64,000 nucleotides of DNA from Planctomycetaceae bacterium (GTDB lineage: Bacteria > Planctomycetota > Planctomycetia > Planctomycetales > Planctomycetaceae): contig JABURQ010000063.1 of NCBI GenBank assembly GCA_014762625.1, positions 1 to 64,000 on the forward strand, written 5' to 3'. Below, piece by piece: positions 19,625 through 28,912 of this stretch. The number at the start of each line of letters is the position of its first letter. The first letter of the stretch is position 1. The position numbers and the translations under genes are program-made. The notes below the pieces were generated by a model that saw only the letters and a list, made by a program, of their open reading frames with translations, made no database searches and was not told where the DNA came from.

Positions 19625-19649
19625 TTGCTTCAACGGGCTGTGAGGTTCG

Positions 19650-21647
19650 TTAGAGACGATCCAGAGAATCGAGCCAGATGGAAATTTCCTCGAGGCGTGC
19701 CGGAGTAGGATAGGTGTGTCCGCGTCCTTTGAGAACTTGAAAGACCACCGGGAACTTGAGGCGTTTCAGGATTTTGACCGAGGCATCGACTTTTTCAAAC
19801 TCCGGATCCTCATCTCCGCAGCTGAAGAGTAATTGCAGTCGATATTCGGGGTCGTTTTCCGGCGGACGTGACGGAATCGGAGCCCCGGCAATTGCGGCAG
19901 CACGAAAGGTGTCCCTGTATTTGAATGCCAGGTGCGCTGCGAATGCCCCTCCGGAACCGTAGCCGTGAATGGCGATTCGTCGATCATCAATGCGATATCG
20001 GGATTTGATGTCGAGCACGGCGTCTTTAATGAACTCTGCTTCATTCAGATTCCAGGCTCCGATCTTTGCCGCTTTGGGACCGATCATGATCAGTCCTCTG
20101 CGTTCGCAGAGTTGTTGCCAATCCTGGGCGATACTAGCTTCCATCGTATCGCCGCCCGGATGAATCCAGACCACCAGTCCGTATTGGTAGGAGGGATTGT
20201 AATCGTTGGGAATGTAGGCCCAATACTCATGGTTGTGGGCCTCCATCGGGACGGTGACAAATCCCGTCGGAAGATCTTTATCCACATCCCCTTCCTCCGG
20301 CGGAGGGATAAATTCATCGAGAAGTTCGACGGGAATCTCTTCGGTGGTTGTGGTTAACGTCAGCTTTACCGTCTCTTTCAAATTGCCTCGTTCAAACGTC
20401 ACGCTCACTTCGTTCTCGGGGCGTTCGCGTGAAATCAGAGTCCAGAGATCGGCATATTCTTTCACCGGTTCTCCCTGAAACTCCACAATGCGGTCATCTT
20501 TCTTCAAGCCCGCCTGATCGGCCGCGCTCTCCGTGTAGACGTAGCGAACAGTCACGCCGGTTCGGGGAGCGTCGATCGGTTCCCGTGTGGGCAGAATTCC
20601 CAGAAAGCCGGATTCGTAAGGTATGAGCGTTTCCACGAGAGTCATTGTGGTTTCGATAACTTCCTCGCCTTTCCGGAACGTGGCGGGAATCGTTTCTCCC
20701 GCGTAGTGCGTTCCGAGTGCATAGCGAAGGTGTCCCACGCGGCTCAAAGGCATCTCGTCAACAGAGAGCAGGATGTCTCCCCGCCTCATACCGGCGCGAT
20801 ATGCGGGGGAGTCGGGACGAACCATGTCGATTTCCAATTCGCCCTCAGTGAGATCGTTGCGGCGGAAGGTGACTCCCATGAGGCCCGGGTGAAGGTCTTC
20901 ACCTTCCTTGAGCCGGTCCAGAATGGCGTACACGTCTTCCAGAGGGATGGCGAAACCGATTCCGGAATCGTACCACTCAACCCCTGCGGTTTCTGTGGTT
21001 GCGGATGCGGAGAGCGGGACCAGTACTCCCATCACTTTGCCTTCAATATTCAGTAACGGTCCTCCGTAGTTGACGGGAGAGACTTTGGCATCGGTCTGAA
21101 TCGCTTTTCCCCAGATACGGTTTAACGCACTGACGATTCCGATCGAAACATTCGGGACCTGAGCTGAATAGGTTCGTCCCGCGGCGATCGCCCACTGCCC
21201 GACCGCGAGTTCGTCTTTGGGAACCGGAATGGCCGGTTTGAGATTCTCTGCCTCGATCTTTAACAACGTCAACATGCGGGAACGGTCTGTCGCCACTTCA
21301 ATTGCGGGAAAGCGACGCCCGTCCGCAAGTTCGACCAGCACGGAGGCTGGTTTGGAAATAAAATTGAACGCGGACGAGATGATATAACCATCTTCACTGA
21401 CGACCAGCCCCGAGGTCGGACCGGTACTGGTGAGAATCTGCCCTACACGATCGAGTCCGCCGACAGTCTGGATCCGGACGATTGAAGGTTCCGCGAAGGC
21501 GACCGCCTGTTTGAAGGCTTGTTCTTCCAGTTCCGTCAAAGAGGGAGATTCCTGCGCCTCGATGCGAAGCGTTGAAGACGCGAGGGTCAGCAAAAGTGCC
21601 AAGCCGAGTCGCGCGCACGAGATATTCAGACTGTTCATAAATGACAT
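19650..21647 (-). CDS. Pseudo-HtrA: triad-less trypsin-like domain, two PDZ domains, esterase-like domain
   Basis: 665 residues from the ATG at 21647, with a signal peptide to about residue 31. The trypsin-like domain (about 45-240) aligns well with the HtrA protease two genes upstream. All three catalytic positions are changed: His to F94, Asp to M125 and Ser to Y194 (VNYGGPL replaces GNSGGPL). Two PDZ domains follow (about 260-345 and 355-435), both with the typical AGxxxGD-x-I turn. The C-terminal 190 residues look like an alpha/beta-hydrolase of the polymer-depolymerase or feruloyl-esterase type. In its nucleophile elbow, GYGSGG, Gly occupies the expected Ser position; candidate Asp (CGDED) and His (GRGHTYP) are present. 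It likely binds rather than cleaves peptides. It is the last gene of the minus-strand run, 17 bp beyond the previous stop. Confidence 0.9.
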   Translation of the reverse strand: MSFMNSLNISCARLGLALLLTLASSTLRIEAQESPSLTELEEQAFKQAVAFAEPSIVRIQTVGGLDRVGQILTSTGPTSGLVVSEDGYIISSAFNFISKPASVLVELADGRRFPAIEVATDRSRMLTLLKIEAENLKPAIPVPKDELAVGQWAIAAGRTYSAQVPNVSIGIVSALNRIWGKAIQTDAKVSPVNYGGPLLNIEGKVMGVLVPLSASATTETAGVEWYDSGIGFAIPLEDVYAILDRLKEGEDLHPGLMGVTFRRNDLTEGELEIDMVRPDSPAYRAGMRRGDILLSVDEMPLSRVGHLRYALGTHYAGETIPATFRKGEEVIETTMTLVETLIPYESGFLGILPTREPIDAPRTGVTVRYVYTESAADQAGLKKDDRIVEFQGEPVKEYADLWTLISRERPENEVSVTFERGNLKETVKLTLTTTTEEIPVELLDEFIPPPEEGDVDKDLPTGFVTVPMEAHNHEYWAYIPNDYNPSYQYGLVVWIHPGGDTMEASIAQDWQQLCERRGLIMIGPKAAKIGAWNLNEAEFIKDAVLDIKSRYRIDDRRIAIHGYGSGGAFAAHLAFKYRDTFRAAAIAGAPIPSRPPENDPEYRLQLLFSCGDEDPEFEKVDASVKILKRLKFPVVFQVLKGRGHTYPTPARLEEISIWLDSLDRL

Positions 21648-21664
21648 TTCAAATCGCAACAGGA

Positions 21665-22723
21665 TTAGTTGGTGTCAGGTTTGTTGGGAACCAGAGTCTC
21701 GACGGTAATCAGGGCATCATCGCGCCGGACAATCAGCGACAAATCATCCCCCGCCTCAAGGTTGCCGAGTTGTTCGCGAAACTCCCGGCACGATTGCACC
21801 AGATTGTCGTTCACGAACAACACGAGGTCGCCGGGCCTCAGATTCAGCTCGGCGGCAATCGAACCGTCTTCCACCACTTCGATGTAGGCGGGGGTCCGAA
21901 AGACGACATCGGGAACCATCAATATCCCGAAATCGAGTGGTTGGTAACTGAGAGGATTGTCTTCGTTGTCGTTTTTTGTCTGCTGAGAGACGTAGTCGCC
22001 CGACATGATCTGCCTGATGACCGGAGTCAGTTCGGACATCGGCATCGCATAGTTGATCCAGGTGTTGGACTCGTTGTTGCGCAGTTCTTTGCCGATCATG
22101 GCCAGTAACTGACCGTCGGTGGTGGTGACCAGTCCCCCTCCCGCTCCCGGATTATTCGTGATCGCATCGATAATATAGACCGGCCCATCGTAGGGGACTT
22201 CATAGGCTCCTCGGCGGGCGGTTAGTTTTGTTTTGGCGGCGATGACGCCGTGTAGAATGGAGACCGGTTCGTCTCCCGTCGCGACCTTGAACATATTGCT
22301 GAATGCCAGAATTCGAGTACCGGGGACGGCGGAAGTCGTTTCTTCCAGATCGAAGTAGGGAAGCTGCAAACCTTCGCGGACAATTTTGAGAACCGCGAGA
22401 TCGAGTTGGGGCTCGGCTCCTAGAACAGCCGCGGTTTCCTTACGACCGTTGGCAAGGATGACCGTCACTTGATCCCGATCCAGAACATGACTCCAGACGG
22501 TGACGATATGACCTTCCGGGCTGACGAGGAATCCGGTGCTGTAGGAATGCAGATTCCGCAGACCTCCCGCTCCAAAGATTTTCACCATCTTCGGTTGAAT
22601 CATTTGCGACACTTGTTCGTTCGTATCGACTTGTGCGAGGCTCTGGACCGGAACCAGAAGTCCGGCCAGCAAGACCGCATAGGCCGCGAGGAAACGAAGT
22701 CGATCGGAAGGTAATGTATTCAT
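21665..22723 (-). CDS. HtrA-like protein lacking the catalytic serine, one PDZ
   Basis: 352 residues from the ATG at 22723; a much longer frame upstream overlaps the preceding gene and lacks a signal peptide at its start. The signal peptide ends near residue 31 (SLAQ). In the trypsin-like domain His79 (WSHV) and Asp108 (LDLAVLKI) are kept. The oxyanion/nucleophile loop reads NPGAGGGL, so the Ser is Gly195. A single degenerate PDZ domain follows (about 265-345, RPGDLVLFVND). It is probably proteolytically inactive and may act as a binding partner or adaptor for the active relative immediately upstream, with which it is almost contiguous (22 bp). Confidence 0.9.
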   Translation of the reverse strand: MNTLPSDRLRFLAAYAVLLAGLLVPVQSLAQVDTNEQVSQMIQPKMVKIFGAGGLRNLHSYSTGFLVSPEGHIVTVWSHVLDRDQVTVILANGRKETAAVLGAEPQLDLAVLKIVREGLQLPYFDLEETTSAVPGTRILAFSNMFKVATGDEPVSILHGVIAAKTKLTARRGAYEVPYDGPVYIIDAITNNPGAGGGLVTTTDGQLLAMIGKELRNNESNTWINYAMPMSELTPVIRQIMSGDYVSQQTKNDNEDNPLSYQPLDFGILMVPDVVFRTPAYIEVVEDGSIAAELNLRPGDLVLFVNDNLVQSCREFREQLGNLEAGDDLSLIVRRDDALITVETLVPNKPDTN

Positions 22724-22745
22724 AAAACTGAGAGGCGTTAGAGGC

Positions 22746-24494
22746 TTAGTTGGAGGTAACTTGTTTTCCGGCCGGTTTCGGGCCCGGCGAGAAGTTGATG
22801 GACTCAATGGTCCATTGATCGTATTGTTCCCCGCCGCTATGAATCGTCCAACCGGACGGAAACTGAAGATCTTCAAAGGCCTGAATTTCTCCGAAGCGAA
22901 CTTCGCATTCGTCGAGATCGTCTCTGACTTGAGTGTCGAATCCCAGGAACTGTCCGGTTTCATCATCGAAGTACCATCGACTCTCCACCGACGTGAGTTC
23001 GCTGGTCAGCACATCGACGCGATTCCCCAAACCGTCCAGAGGTTCGGTCCCCAGATACTGAAACTCGGAGAACAGAAATCCGTGATGCGTCAGAAACAGA
23101 CGCAGATGATACAGCGCCACTAACAGTCCGCCGCTGTTTTCCGGAGCATCTGTCAGCGGTGCGCCATCGAACGTTTGCGTCCAGGTCTTCTTGCCCAGGG
23201 TTAACTCCGTTTTCTCCTGATCGAGCTCCATCTTGAAGGCGGTTCCCGCCACGTTTCGCCCCGTCAGCACCCAGGAGCCGTTGCGAGAGGCGTAGTCTCC
23301 CCACTCGTTGAATGTTGCAAGGACACGATTCTGTTCCCGGCGATTGAACTCGTAGTTCGCGTAGCCCGTTTTCTTTTCATACAACCCCTGAAACGGTTTA
23401 GGGATGGGATTTTCTTTGGCAGCCGGTTTTTGTTCGTCCGAGTTGGGCTTCTTCTCGGGGGGAGGTTCGATCTTCTTTTTCTCACCCGGTATCAGTTCCG
23501 CGGCGTTATGCAGTCCCCGGAGACGGACGCGAATGGTCTGTTTTTCCTGGTTCCGACGAAATTCGAGAGGGAGCTTCCACCCTTTGGGGTAGATTCCCAG
23601 AATATTTTTGTATTGATTGACGCTCCGAATAGGCCGCCCCGCGAACGAGACAATTTCATCTCCTTGTCGCAAACCGCGCCGGTAGGCTTCCGAATCCTCC
23701 AGAATGGTTTCGACGACCACTGAACCGTCGGACAACGACGTCACGGTCGCTCCCAGAGTGGCATGATCGACGACCCGTCCCGATTTCAAATGGCCGAGAA
23801 AGTTCATGATCTGATTGATGGAGATCGCATAGCCGGCGCCCGAATTGACGCGCCCTCTTTTTTCGAATGAGCCGCGACCGTTGATTCCGACCAGTTCTCC
23901 ATCATCGTTAAACAGCGGCCCGCCCGAGTTACCGGGGTTGATGGAACTGTCGGTCTGAATGCAATCGGTGTATTCCAAAATCGTTCCCGCCGGATACTGG
24001 TATCGATGCACGCCGCTGACGATGCCGTAAGTCACCGTCGGTTTGAAATCGGTTGCCAGAAGGAACGGATTCCCCATGGCGTACACCCAGTCTCCCGCTT
24101 GGAGGTTGTCGCTGTTTCCGATTTCAGCGACTGGAAAATCGTCTCGACCGAGAAGTTTCAGCAGAGCCACGTCGCCGGTCGGGTCGATCCCCACAATCAC
24201 GGCGTCGTACAGATTGCCGTCATTCAAACCGCACTTCATGAAGTCACCGGCGCCACTGGTAACGTGAAAGTTGGAGAGAGCGTATCCATCCTTGGAGATT
24301 AAAACTCCAGATCCTCCTCCCCCTTCCCCGCTCGCCGAAAAAATCGCCACAACCGAGTCGGAAACCTTATCGATTACCTCGATTCGCTTCTGCTGCGCTT
24401 CGAGGACCGTGGTGTCGGCCGCCTGGAGCCCGGCGTTGAACGAACCGATTACGAGGCCGATCGTCAGAAGAAACAGATATCGAGCAATGGTCAT
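22746..24494 (-). CDS. HtrA/Deg-like serine protease with PDZ and unique C-terminal domain
   Basis: 582 residues from the ATG at 24494, where a signal peptide begins. The catalytic triad is complete: His77 (SNFHVTSG), Asp108 (PTGDVALLKL) and Ser190 (GNSGGPL), so it should be an active periplasmic protease. One PDZ domain lies at about 240-325. After a Lys/Pro/Glu-rich linker (330-380) comes a C-terminal domain of about 200 residues with many aromatic positions (YANYEF, WYFDDETGQF). I do not recognise it in standard Deg proteins; it resembles domains that bind or sense substrates but cannot be named. First of three tandem Deg-like genes. Confidence 0.92.
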   Translation of the reverse strand: MTIARYLFLLTIGLVIGSFNAGLQAADTTVLEAQQKRIEVIDKVSDSVVAIFSASGEGGGGSGVLISKDGYALSNFHVTSGAGDFMKCGLNDGNLYDAVIVGIDPTGDVALLKLLGRDDFPVAEIGNSDNLQAGDWVYAMGNPFLLATDFKPTVTYGIVSGVHRYQYPAGTILEYTDCIQTDSSINPGNSGGPLFNDDGELVGINGRGSFEKRGRVNSGAGYAISINQIMNFLGHLKSGRVVDHATLGATVTSLSDGSVVVETILEDSEAYRRGLRQGDEIVSFAGRPIRSVNQYKNILGIYPKGWKLPLEFRRNQEKQTIRVRLRGLHNAAELIPGEKKKIEPPPEKKPNSDEQKPAAKENPIPKPFQGLYEKKTGYANYEFNRREQNRVLATFNEWGDYASRNGSWVLTGRNVAGTAFKMELDQEKTELTLGKKTWTQTFDGAPLTDAPENSGGLLVALYHLRLFLTHHGFLFSEFQYLGTEPLDGLGNRVDVLTSELTSVESRWYFDDETGQFLGFDTQVRDDLDECEVRFGEIQAFEDLQFPSGWTIHSGGEQYDQWTIESINFSPGPKPAGKQVTSN

Positions 24495-24549
24495 GAATGA
24501 GTCGCCTTTCGGCTTTCCTGAATAATATAAGCTCGGGGTTGGGAAGATC

Positions 24550-25764
24550 TCACTTGATGAGTCGTGCATCGCCTAATGCGAGATGATCGGCCACTGCCAG
24601 ATCGGCACCAAAATCGACCAGGATCTCAAGATCGCGTTTTCCGGCGATATCGAAATCGAGGGGAATCGGCTCATCGCTGCCGGTCACATCACCCTCAAAT
24701 AAAATCTCGTCGTCTGCTTTGATGACGACATGAGTGTGCCCCTTGTTCCCCACCAGTTCTTCAATCCCCATGGTCGACTGGAGACGACGGTACTGACCGC
24801 CCAGGCGATAACGGAGCAATGTTTTGGAGTGAATGCAAAGACCCTTTTTGAACGACTGATTGCCGATCCGGATGGGACTGCCGTCGAAGTTTTCATCGAT
24901 TCGCATTTTCCATTCTTCATCGAAGAAAGGAGTGTACTCGTTGACTCGTGGTTCCAGATCGGAGAGATAAACCAATCGTCCCTGCCGAAAGTCGATCATG
25001 TCGATGTCGTCGAGAGTCGTCTCCAGAGCCAATCCGGAGGCCGAAACCGCCGAGAGCTTGCCGTCGGAATAACTCAATGTGGAAAGCGGAAAGCGATCGT
25101 CGTTCGCCATCAACAAGCTCCCAACCGCCTCGGTTGAGCCAATTTTTCGGCTCAAAATGATACCGAACACCTTATCCACACCAACCGGTATTTCTTCGCC
25201 GTCGAGCAGGAAGTAAACCGCTTTCTCGTCGAGTTTGGAAATCACCCCTTCCACGAAGTCGATCGATTCTTCCTTGTTGATCACCAGCAGATCCTGCTTG
25301 GAATCGCGATCGAGAATTTCTTTCCAGCGCGCCAGTGTCGTGGCATTCCCCTCCGAATATCGAAGGTGATGAAGCAGACTCCCCTTCCCTTTCAGAACAC
25401 CGAGATGGGGCGTCTCAGCGGAAAATTGTGTGCCGTCGTAGCGCACCTGGCTGGTTTTCAACAAGCTGCCATCGACGAGCGCCAGATGTTTCAAGATTTC
25501 TTCCGATCCAATCGTCTCTTCCCGATCAGCGATTTCGATCGTCAAAATGCCATCCCGCGAAAACGTCTGGATCTCACCGTCAATTTGCAGAGTTGCCGCG
25601 TCGGCAGAGAGTTCTTTTAATTCACCTCGAACCGCGGAACCGGTCAAAGGCGTCACTTCCACCAAAGTGGATTGAGCGGATACCGGGAAAACGCAAACGG
25701 AGAGAACCATCCCCAGAATGATTGTCTGCAGGTACTTTTGGATGCCGGGGCTCAAGTCGGTCAT
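24550..25764 (-). CDS. Secreted protein with NPCBM-type carbohydrate-binding domain
   Basis: 404 residues with a signal peptide (cleavage near residue 31, VSAQ). The first 270 residues consist of repeated short beta units. Lines such as DGSLL, VEGVISKLDEKAVYFLLDGE and DGKLSAVS recur, like a repetitive beta-solenoid or barrel that handles hydrophobic or sugar ligands. The last 110 residues match the NPCBM/NEW2 jelly-roll: KGLCIHSKTLLRYRL, a central GIEELVGNKGH and terminal DFGADLAVADHLALGDARL. The domain is linked to glycan binding in other proteins. The position between a helical secreted protein and the active Deg protease suggests an extracytoplasmic role in the same operon. Confidence 0.85.
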   Translation of the reverse strand: MTDLSPGIQKYLQTIILGMVLSVCVFPVSAQSTLVEVTPLTGSAVRGELKELSADAATLQIDGEIQTFSRDGILTIEIADREETIGSEEILKHLALVDGSLLKTSQVRYDGTQFSAETPHLGVLKGKGSLLHHLRYSEGNATTLARWKEILDRDSKQDLLVINKEESIDFVEGVISKLDEKAVYFLLDGEEIPVGVDKVFGIILSRKIGSTEAVGSLLMANDDRFPLSTLSYSDGKLSAVSASGLALETTLDDIDMIDFRQGRLVYLSDLEPRVNEYTPFFDEEWKMRIDENFDGSPIRIGNQSFKKGLCIHSKTLLRYRLGGQYRRLQSTMGIEELVGNKGHTHVVIKADDEILFEGDVTGSDEPIPLDFDIAGKRDLEILVDFGADLAVADHLALGDARLIK

Positions 25765-25805
25765 GGTGATCTTTTTCAGAAGAATCTCTGGGTTCCGGTA
25801 GCTGC

Positions 25806-26852
25806 TTATTCGGGGCTGCGGCCTGCCGATTTCCGGAAGTAAGCTTCGATGGCTCGACGATAATTTTCCGGAAAGTCACGTTTCAACAGGTTCTTGGCTT
25901 TAGTCACTTCCGTTTCCGGCAACGCTCCCCAGCCGGCCTGTTTTTTCAAATCCTTTTCCTCGACTTCACCGGGAGCCGTTGTTCCTTTCACAACACTTTC
26001 CTGCGACCCTCCACCGGGTTGATTGGTGTTTCCGCCGGATCCGCTTCCTCCCCCCGATCCGTTCGATTGTTCGATTTTCTCGATGATAGAGTCGAGAAGG
26101 GTGACGATTTCTTCTTCCTTCTTTTGCGTTTGTTGACCGCCGCGCCCCAGAGAGAGGCGACGCTTCACATCCTTCATGCGTTGCGCCACTTCATCGAGAG
26201 ATTCGTCCTTGATCGCCGCCAGTTGAAACTTCATCAATTCGGCAATCGTAGCGTAACGTTCGGGAACCGCTTCGGTCTTTTTTGTGAGTGTCTCGATCGT
26301 CGCCAAGCCTTCCGCTTTCATGAGCAGTTCGGATTGGGCGACGGCCTGATGGAAGAGTGCGGTCGGTGGGTCGGCGGAATATTTGAGATCGAGTTTATCG
26401 AAGTAAGGCAAAGCTTCATCGTAGAGCTTCTTGCGAACGAGATAGACCGCGTAAAATTGCGTCAGGTTGTTGCGAAAAAAGTCCGAGTATCGAGGATCGT
26501 CCAGCAGTTCGGGAACCGGAATGTCATGAGCCGGACTCGACAAGCGGCAGCCGGACACAAACCGATCGACCTCCGGGTCGATGACTCGAAAGGTTTCCAT
26601 GACTCGCGAAAAGATTTCAGACGAATTGGGGATCGCATCGGGCGAAGCCCAAATCTCGCCGACTTTGGTTTTGACCGACTCGTTGTCGATTTTTCGACTG
26701 GCGACTTCATCGAGCACGCGCGTTTTGACTTCTTCAAAACGGGGCGTTTCGATCAGATCCAATTCCTGAGCATCGGCGGTCATGGAACTGGACACCATGA
26801 CGGTCGTCACGACGAGAAAGGCTCGCAAGGATCGATTGAGAAGTTGACTCAT
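25806..26852 (-). CDS. Secreted helical (TPR-like) protein
   Basis: 348 residues; the ATG at 26852 is preceded by GGAGAATACT. A signal peptide ends near residue 29 (ADAQ). The mature protein is mainly alpha-helical. Residues 125-230 contain YAVYLVRKKLYDEALPYFDKL and similar paired helices like a degenerate TPR. A Gly/Ser/Asn/Gln-rich hinge follows (about 265-300) and a short helical C-terminus (RDFPENYRRAIEAYF). No enzyme motif. It is separated by only 23 bp from the upstream gene, with which it is surely co-transcribed. A scaffold or binding role is inference. Confidence 0.8.
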   Translation of the reverse strand: MSQLLNRSLRAFLVVTTVMVSSSMTADAQELDLIETPRFEEVKTRVLDEVASRKIDNESVKTKVGEIWASPDAIPNSSEIFSRVMETFRVIDPEVDRFVSGCRLSSPAHDIPVPELLDDPRYSDFFRNNLTQFYAVYLVRKKLYDEALPYFDKLDLKYSADPPTALFHQAVAQSELLMKAEGLATIETLTKKTEAVPERYATIAELMKFQLAAIKDESLDEVAQRMKDVKRRLSLGRGGQQTQKKEEEIVTLLDSIIEKIEQSNGSGGGSGSGGNTNQPGGGSQESVVKGTTAPGEVEEKDLKKQAGWGALPETEVTKAKNLLKRDFPENYRRAIEAYFRKSAGRSPE

Positions 26853-26875
26853 TAGTATTCTCCTTCTCTCGGAAA

Positions 26876-28792
26876 TTATTGATTCCGGCCAGTCGCCAGA
26901 TCGTAAGTGGTTTTCTGAATGCGCGATTGTCGCCGGGACAATTCCTGGAGTTGATCGACGACTTCCGGCGATTCCGCCGCTTCTCCCCGGAACTCGCGAG
27001 CCAGCACGCGCGTGCGGCGGTTAATCCGTAACTGAAGCGAGCGTAGCATTTTCAATTCCGCTAATTTATCGACCAGAGGGGGAGGCGATTGTTGTTGCTG
27101 CTGCTGTTGTTGCTGTTGCTGCTGCTCTTCTTCCGACTTTTCCATCTCTTTTTGCAGGGATTCGATAATCTCCTGTAACGCTTCGATGAGATCTTCTTCG
27201 ATCACCTGCGTCAGTTCGCCGGCTTGCGATTGTTCCAGCCGACGGGCGACCGTCAACATATCGGACCGCATCTGTTCGATGGCTTCGGGGAATGCAATCG
27301 ACGATCCTTCCGCTTTCAATAGATCGAGCGCTTTGACCGCCTCCAAGGCAATTTCATCCTCGGTTTGCGCTAGTTCGCGCGACCGGGCATGGTGGCGAGA
27401 GGTCCAGTCCGCAGAAGGGGTTTTGTCGAGGTTGATCGTGCCGGTGTAGACCATCAATTGCATCGCCAGCATTTTCTGGAAACGTGCTTCCAAAGCGGCC
27501 AGCAGCAGCTCTCGCTCCTCTTCCCGCAGTTGCCGCAGGATTTCCTCAAGTTTCGCCTTGGCCTCCTCCAGTTTGGCGATGGCTTCGGATTGTTCCCGGG
27601 AGGCGTTCCCTCGATTTTTCTTCTTCAGTTCCTCAATGGCCCGTTCCATCTTTTCCACCGACTCGGCGATTTCATCCCGACCGGCTGTTTTGTTTTCATC
27701 GTTTTGCTGTTGATCGGAATGCTCCCCGGCGGGCTGTTGTCCGGATGGAGATTCGCCCTTGGGCTGTTGGCCCTGTTGCTGTTGTTGAGATTGGCCCTGT
27801 TGAGACTGGCCTTCCTGGGACTCCCCTTCTTGCGGCTTGCCGGACTGGCTTTCTCCCGACTGACTCGACTTCGATTCACCTTCCTTGGGCTCTCCCTTCT
27901 TGCCTTCTTGGCCGGCTTGGGAGTCTCCCTCCTGAGGCTCTCCTTCTTTGGGTTTACCTTCTGTCTGTTCTCCCGGCTTCTGTTCGCCGGACTGAGAATC
28001 TCCCGGTTTCCCTTCCCCTTCCCGAGGTTCTCCTTCACCCGGTTTTTTCTCTCCTTCGCCGGACTCTTTCCCTTCGCCCTGCTCGCCTTCAGCCGGGTTT
28101 CCTTCTCCCGATTCTTGTCCTTCGCCGGGTTCGTTTTCTCCGGTTTGCCCCTCCCCCTCGGCTCCTTCTTCGGCGGCTTTGGCACGACGCTCTGCATCCT
28201 GCTCGTCGATTTTATCGACGAGCTTGCGTCCGGACGCTTCGGCAATTTCCTGACGTTCGATGGCTCGTTGAATCTCATCGCCGCGTTCGTTCGAAGCCCG
28301 TGCGTCTTTGGCTTTACCGAGGGTGATCTGGAGGTCTTTGAGGATTTGCTGGATCCGTTCCTGCTCCGCCTGAAGTTCGCTGCGTCGGTCTCCGCTCTGC
28401 AAGAGATCCAGCAATGATTGCAATGACGTGATCACCTTGTCTTCGCGATCCATCGCATCGCCGAAGCGTTTCTCTTCGAGCAACGCGGTGATCTGGGACA
28501 TCTCGGTCGAGATTCGATCCGATTTACTTTGACCGATTCCGCGGACGAGCAGATCGGCCTGTTCCGGATCCGTCTTACGCATGTATTCCGCCATTTGCAG
28601 GAGCAAGCGTTCAAAACGTTTATACTTTTGCGCTACAGCATCTTGACGTTCGTGGAGATCGAGTGACGTCTCCGCGGCAGGAGCGTCGTCGGTCTCTTCG
28701 GTCTGAGCGAGAACAACCGTCGATGAAGGAACCAGCGCCCCGAAGGCCAAGATTCCGGCCAGAAGGCATGTCAGAACAATTTTGGATCGCAT
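26876..28792 (-). CDS. Secreted coiled-coil protein with long Glu/Gly/Lys/Gln-rich region
   Basis: 638 residues from the ATG at 28792, which has GGGAG upstream and starts a signal peptide (ending near VLAQ). Domains: an N-terminal helical coiled-coil (about 35-210); a very low-complexity region (about 215-365) of short GEG, KPGE, PKEGE and SQSGE-like repeats; a second coiled-coil (about 370-540, EEAKAKLEEILRQLREEERE); a poly-Gln run near 555-570; and a helical C-terminus with many Arg. The same composition appears fused to a DUF4175-like protein at 51575-54964. The protein is likely extended or disordered, and may be a spacer or phase-separating scaffold. Low complexity also leaves long stop-free frames on the opposite strand, which I do not take as genes. 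Confidence 0.82.
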   Translation of the reverse strand: MRSKIVLTCLLAGILAFGALVPSSTVVLAQTEETDDAPAAETSLDLHERQDAVAQKYKRFERLLLQMAEYMRKTDPEQADLLVRGIGQSKSDRISTEMSQITALLEEKRFGDAMDREDKVITSLQSLLDLLQSGDRRSELQAEQERIQQILKDLQITLGKAKDARASNERGDEIQRAIERQEIAEASGRKLVDKIDEQDAERRAKAAEEGAEGEGQTGENEPGEGQESGEGNPAEGEQGEGKESGEGEKKPGEGEPREGEGKPGDSQSGEQKPGEQTEGKPKEGEPQEGDSQAGQEGKKGEPKEGESKSSQSGESQSGKPQEGESQEGQSQQGQSQQQQQGQQPKGESPSGQQPAGEHSDQQQNDENKTAGRDEIAESVEKMERAIEELKKKNRGNASREQSEAIAKLEEAKAKLEEILRQLREEERELLLAALEARFQKMLAMQLMVYTGTINLDKTPSADWTSRHHARSRELAQTEDEIALEAVKALDLLKAEGSSIAFPEAIEQMRSDMLTVARRLEQSQAGELTQVIEEDLIEALQEIIESLQKEMEKSEEEQQQQQQQQQQQQSPPPLVDKLAELKMLRSLQLRINRRTRVLAREFRGEAAESPEVVDQLQELSRRQSRIQKTTYDLATGRNQ

Positions 28793-28912
28793 CGTCGGTC
28801 TCCCGGATTCTTCAACAGAATCAGTTCGAATTGTTTCGCAACTTGTCAATCTTACCCGAGGAGCCGGAATCAGACGAGAGGAATGTGTCGGATTCCTGGG
28901 GCTCCTGCATTC

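Noticed and set aside
27389-28417. Long plus-strand frame of 342 codons, rich in Leu and Phe, plus an overlapping one of 280 codons
   Set aside because: They are exact antisense of the Glu/Gly/Gln-rich low-complexity region of the minus-strand gene; such composition leaves antisense frames without stops. No start signal or domain is seen.
26875-28800. Poly-Gln and GEG/KPGE repeats considered as possible sequencing or assembly errors
   Set aside because: The frame stays open through all repeats with sensible coiled-coils on both sides, and a similar region exists in a second gene, so they look genuine.
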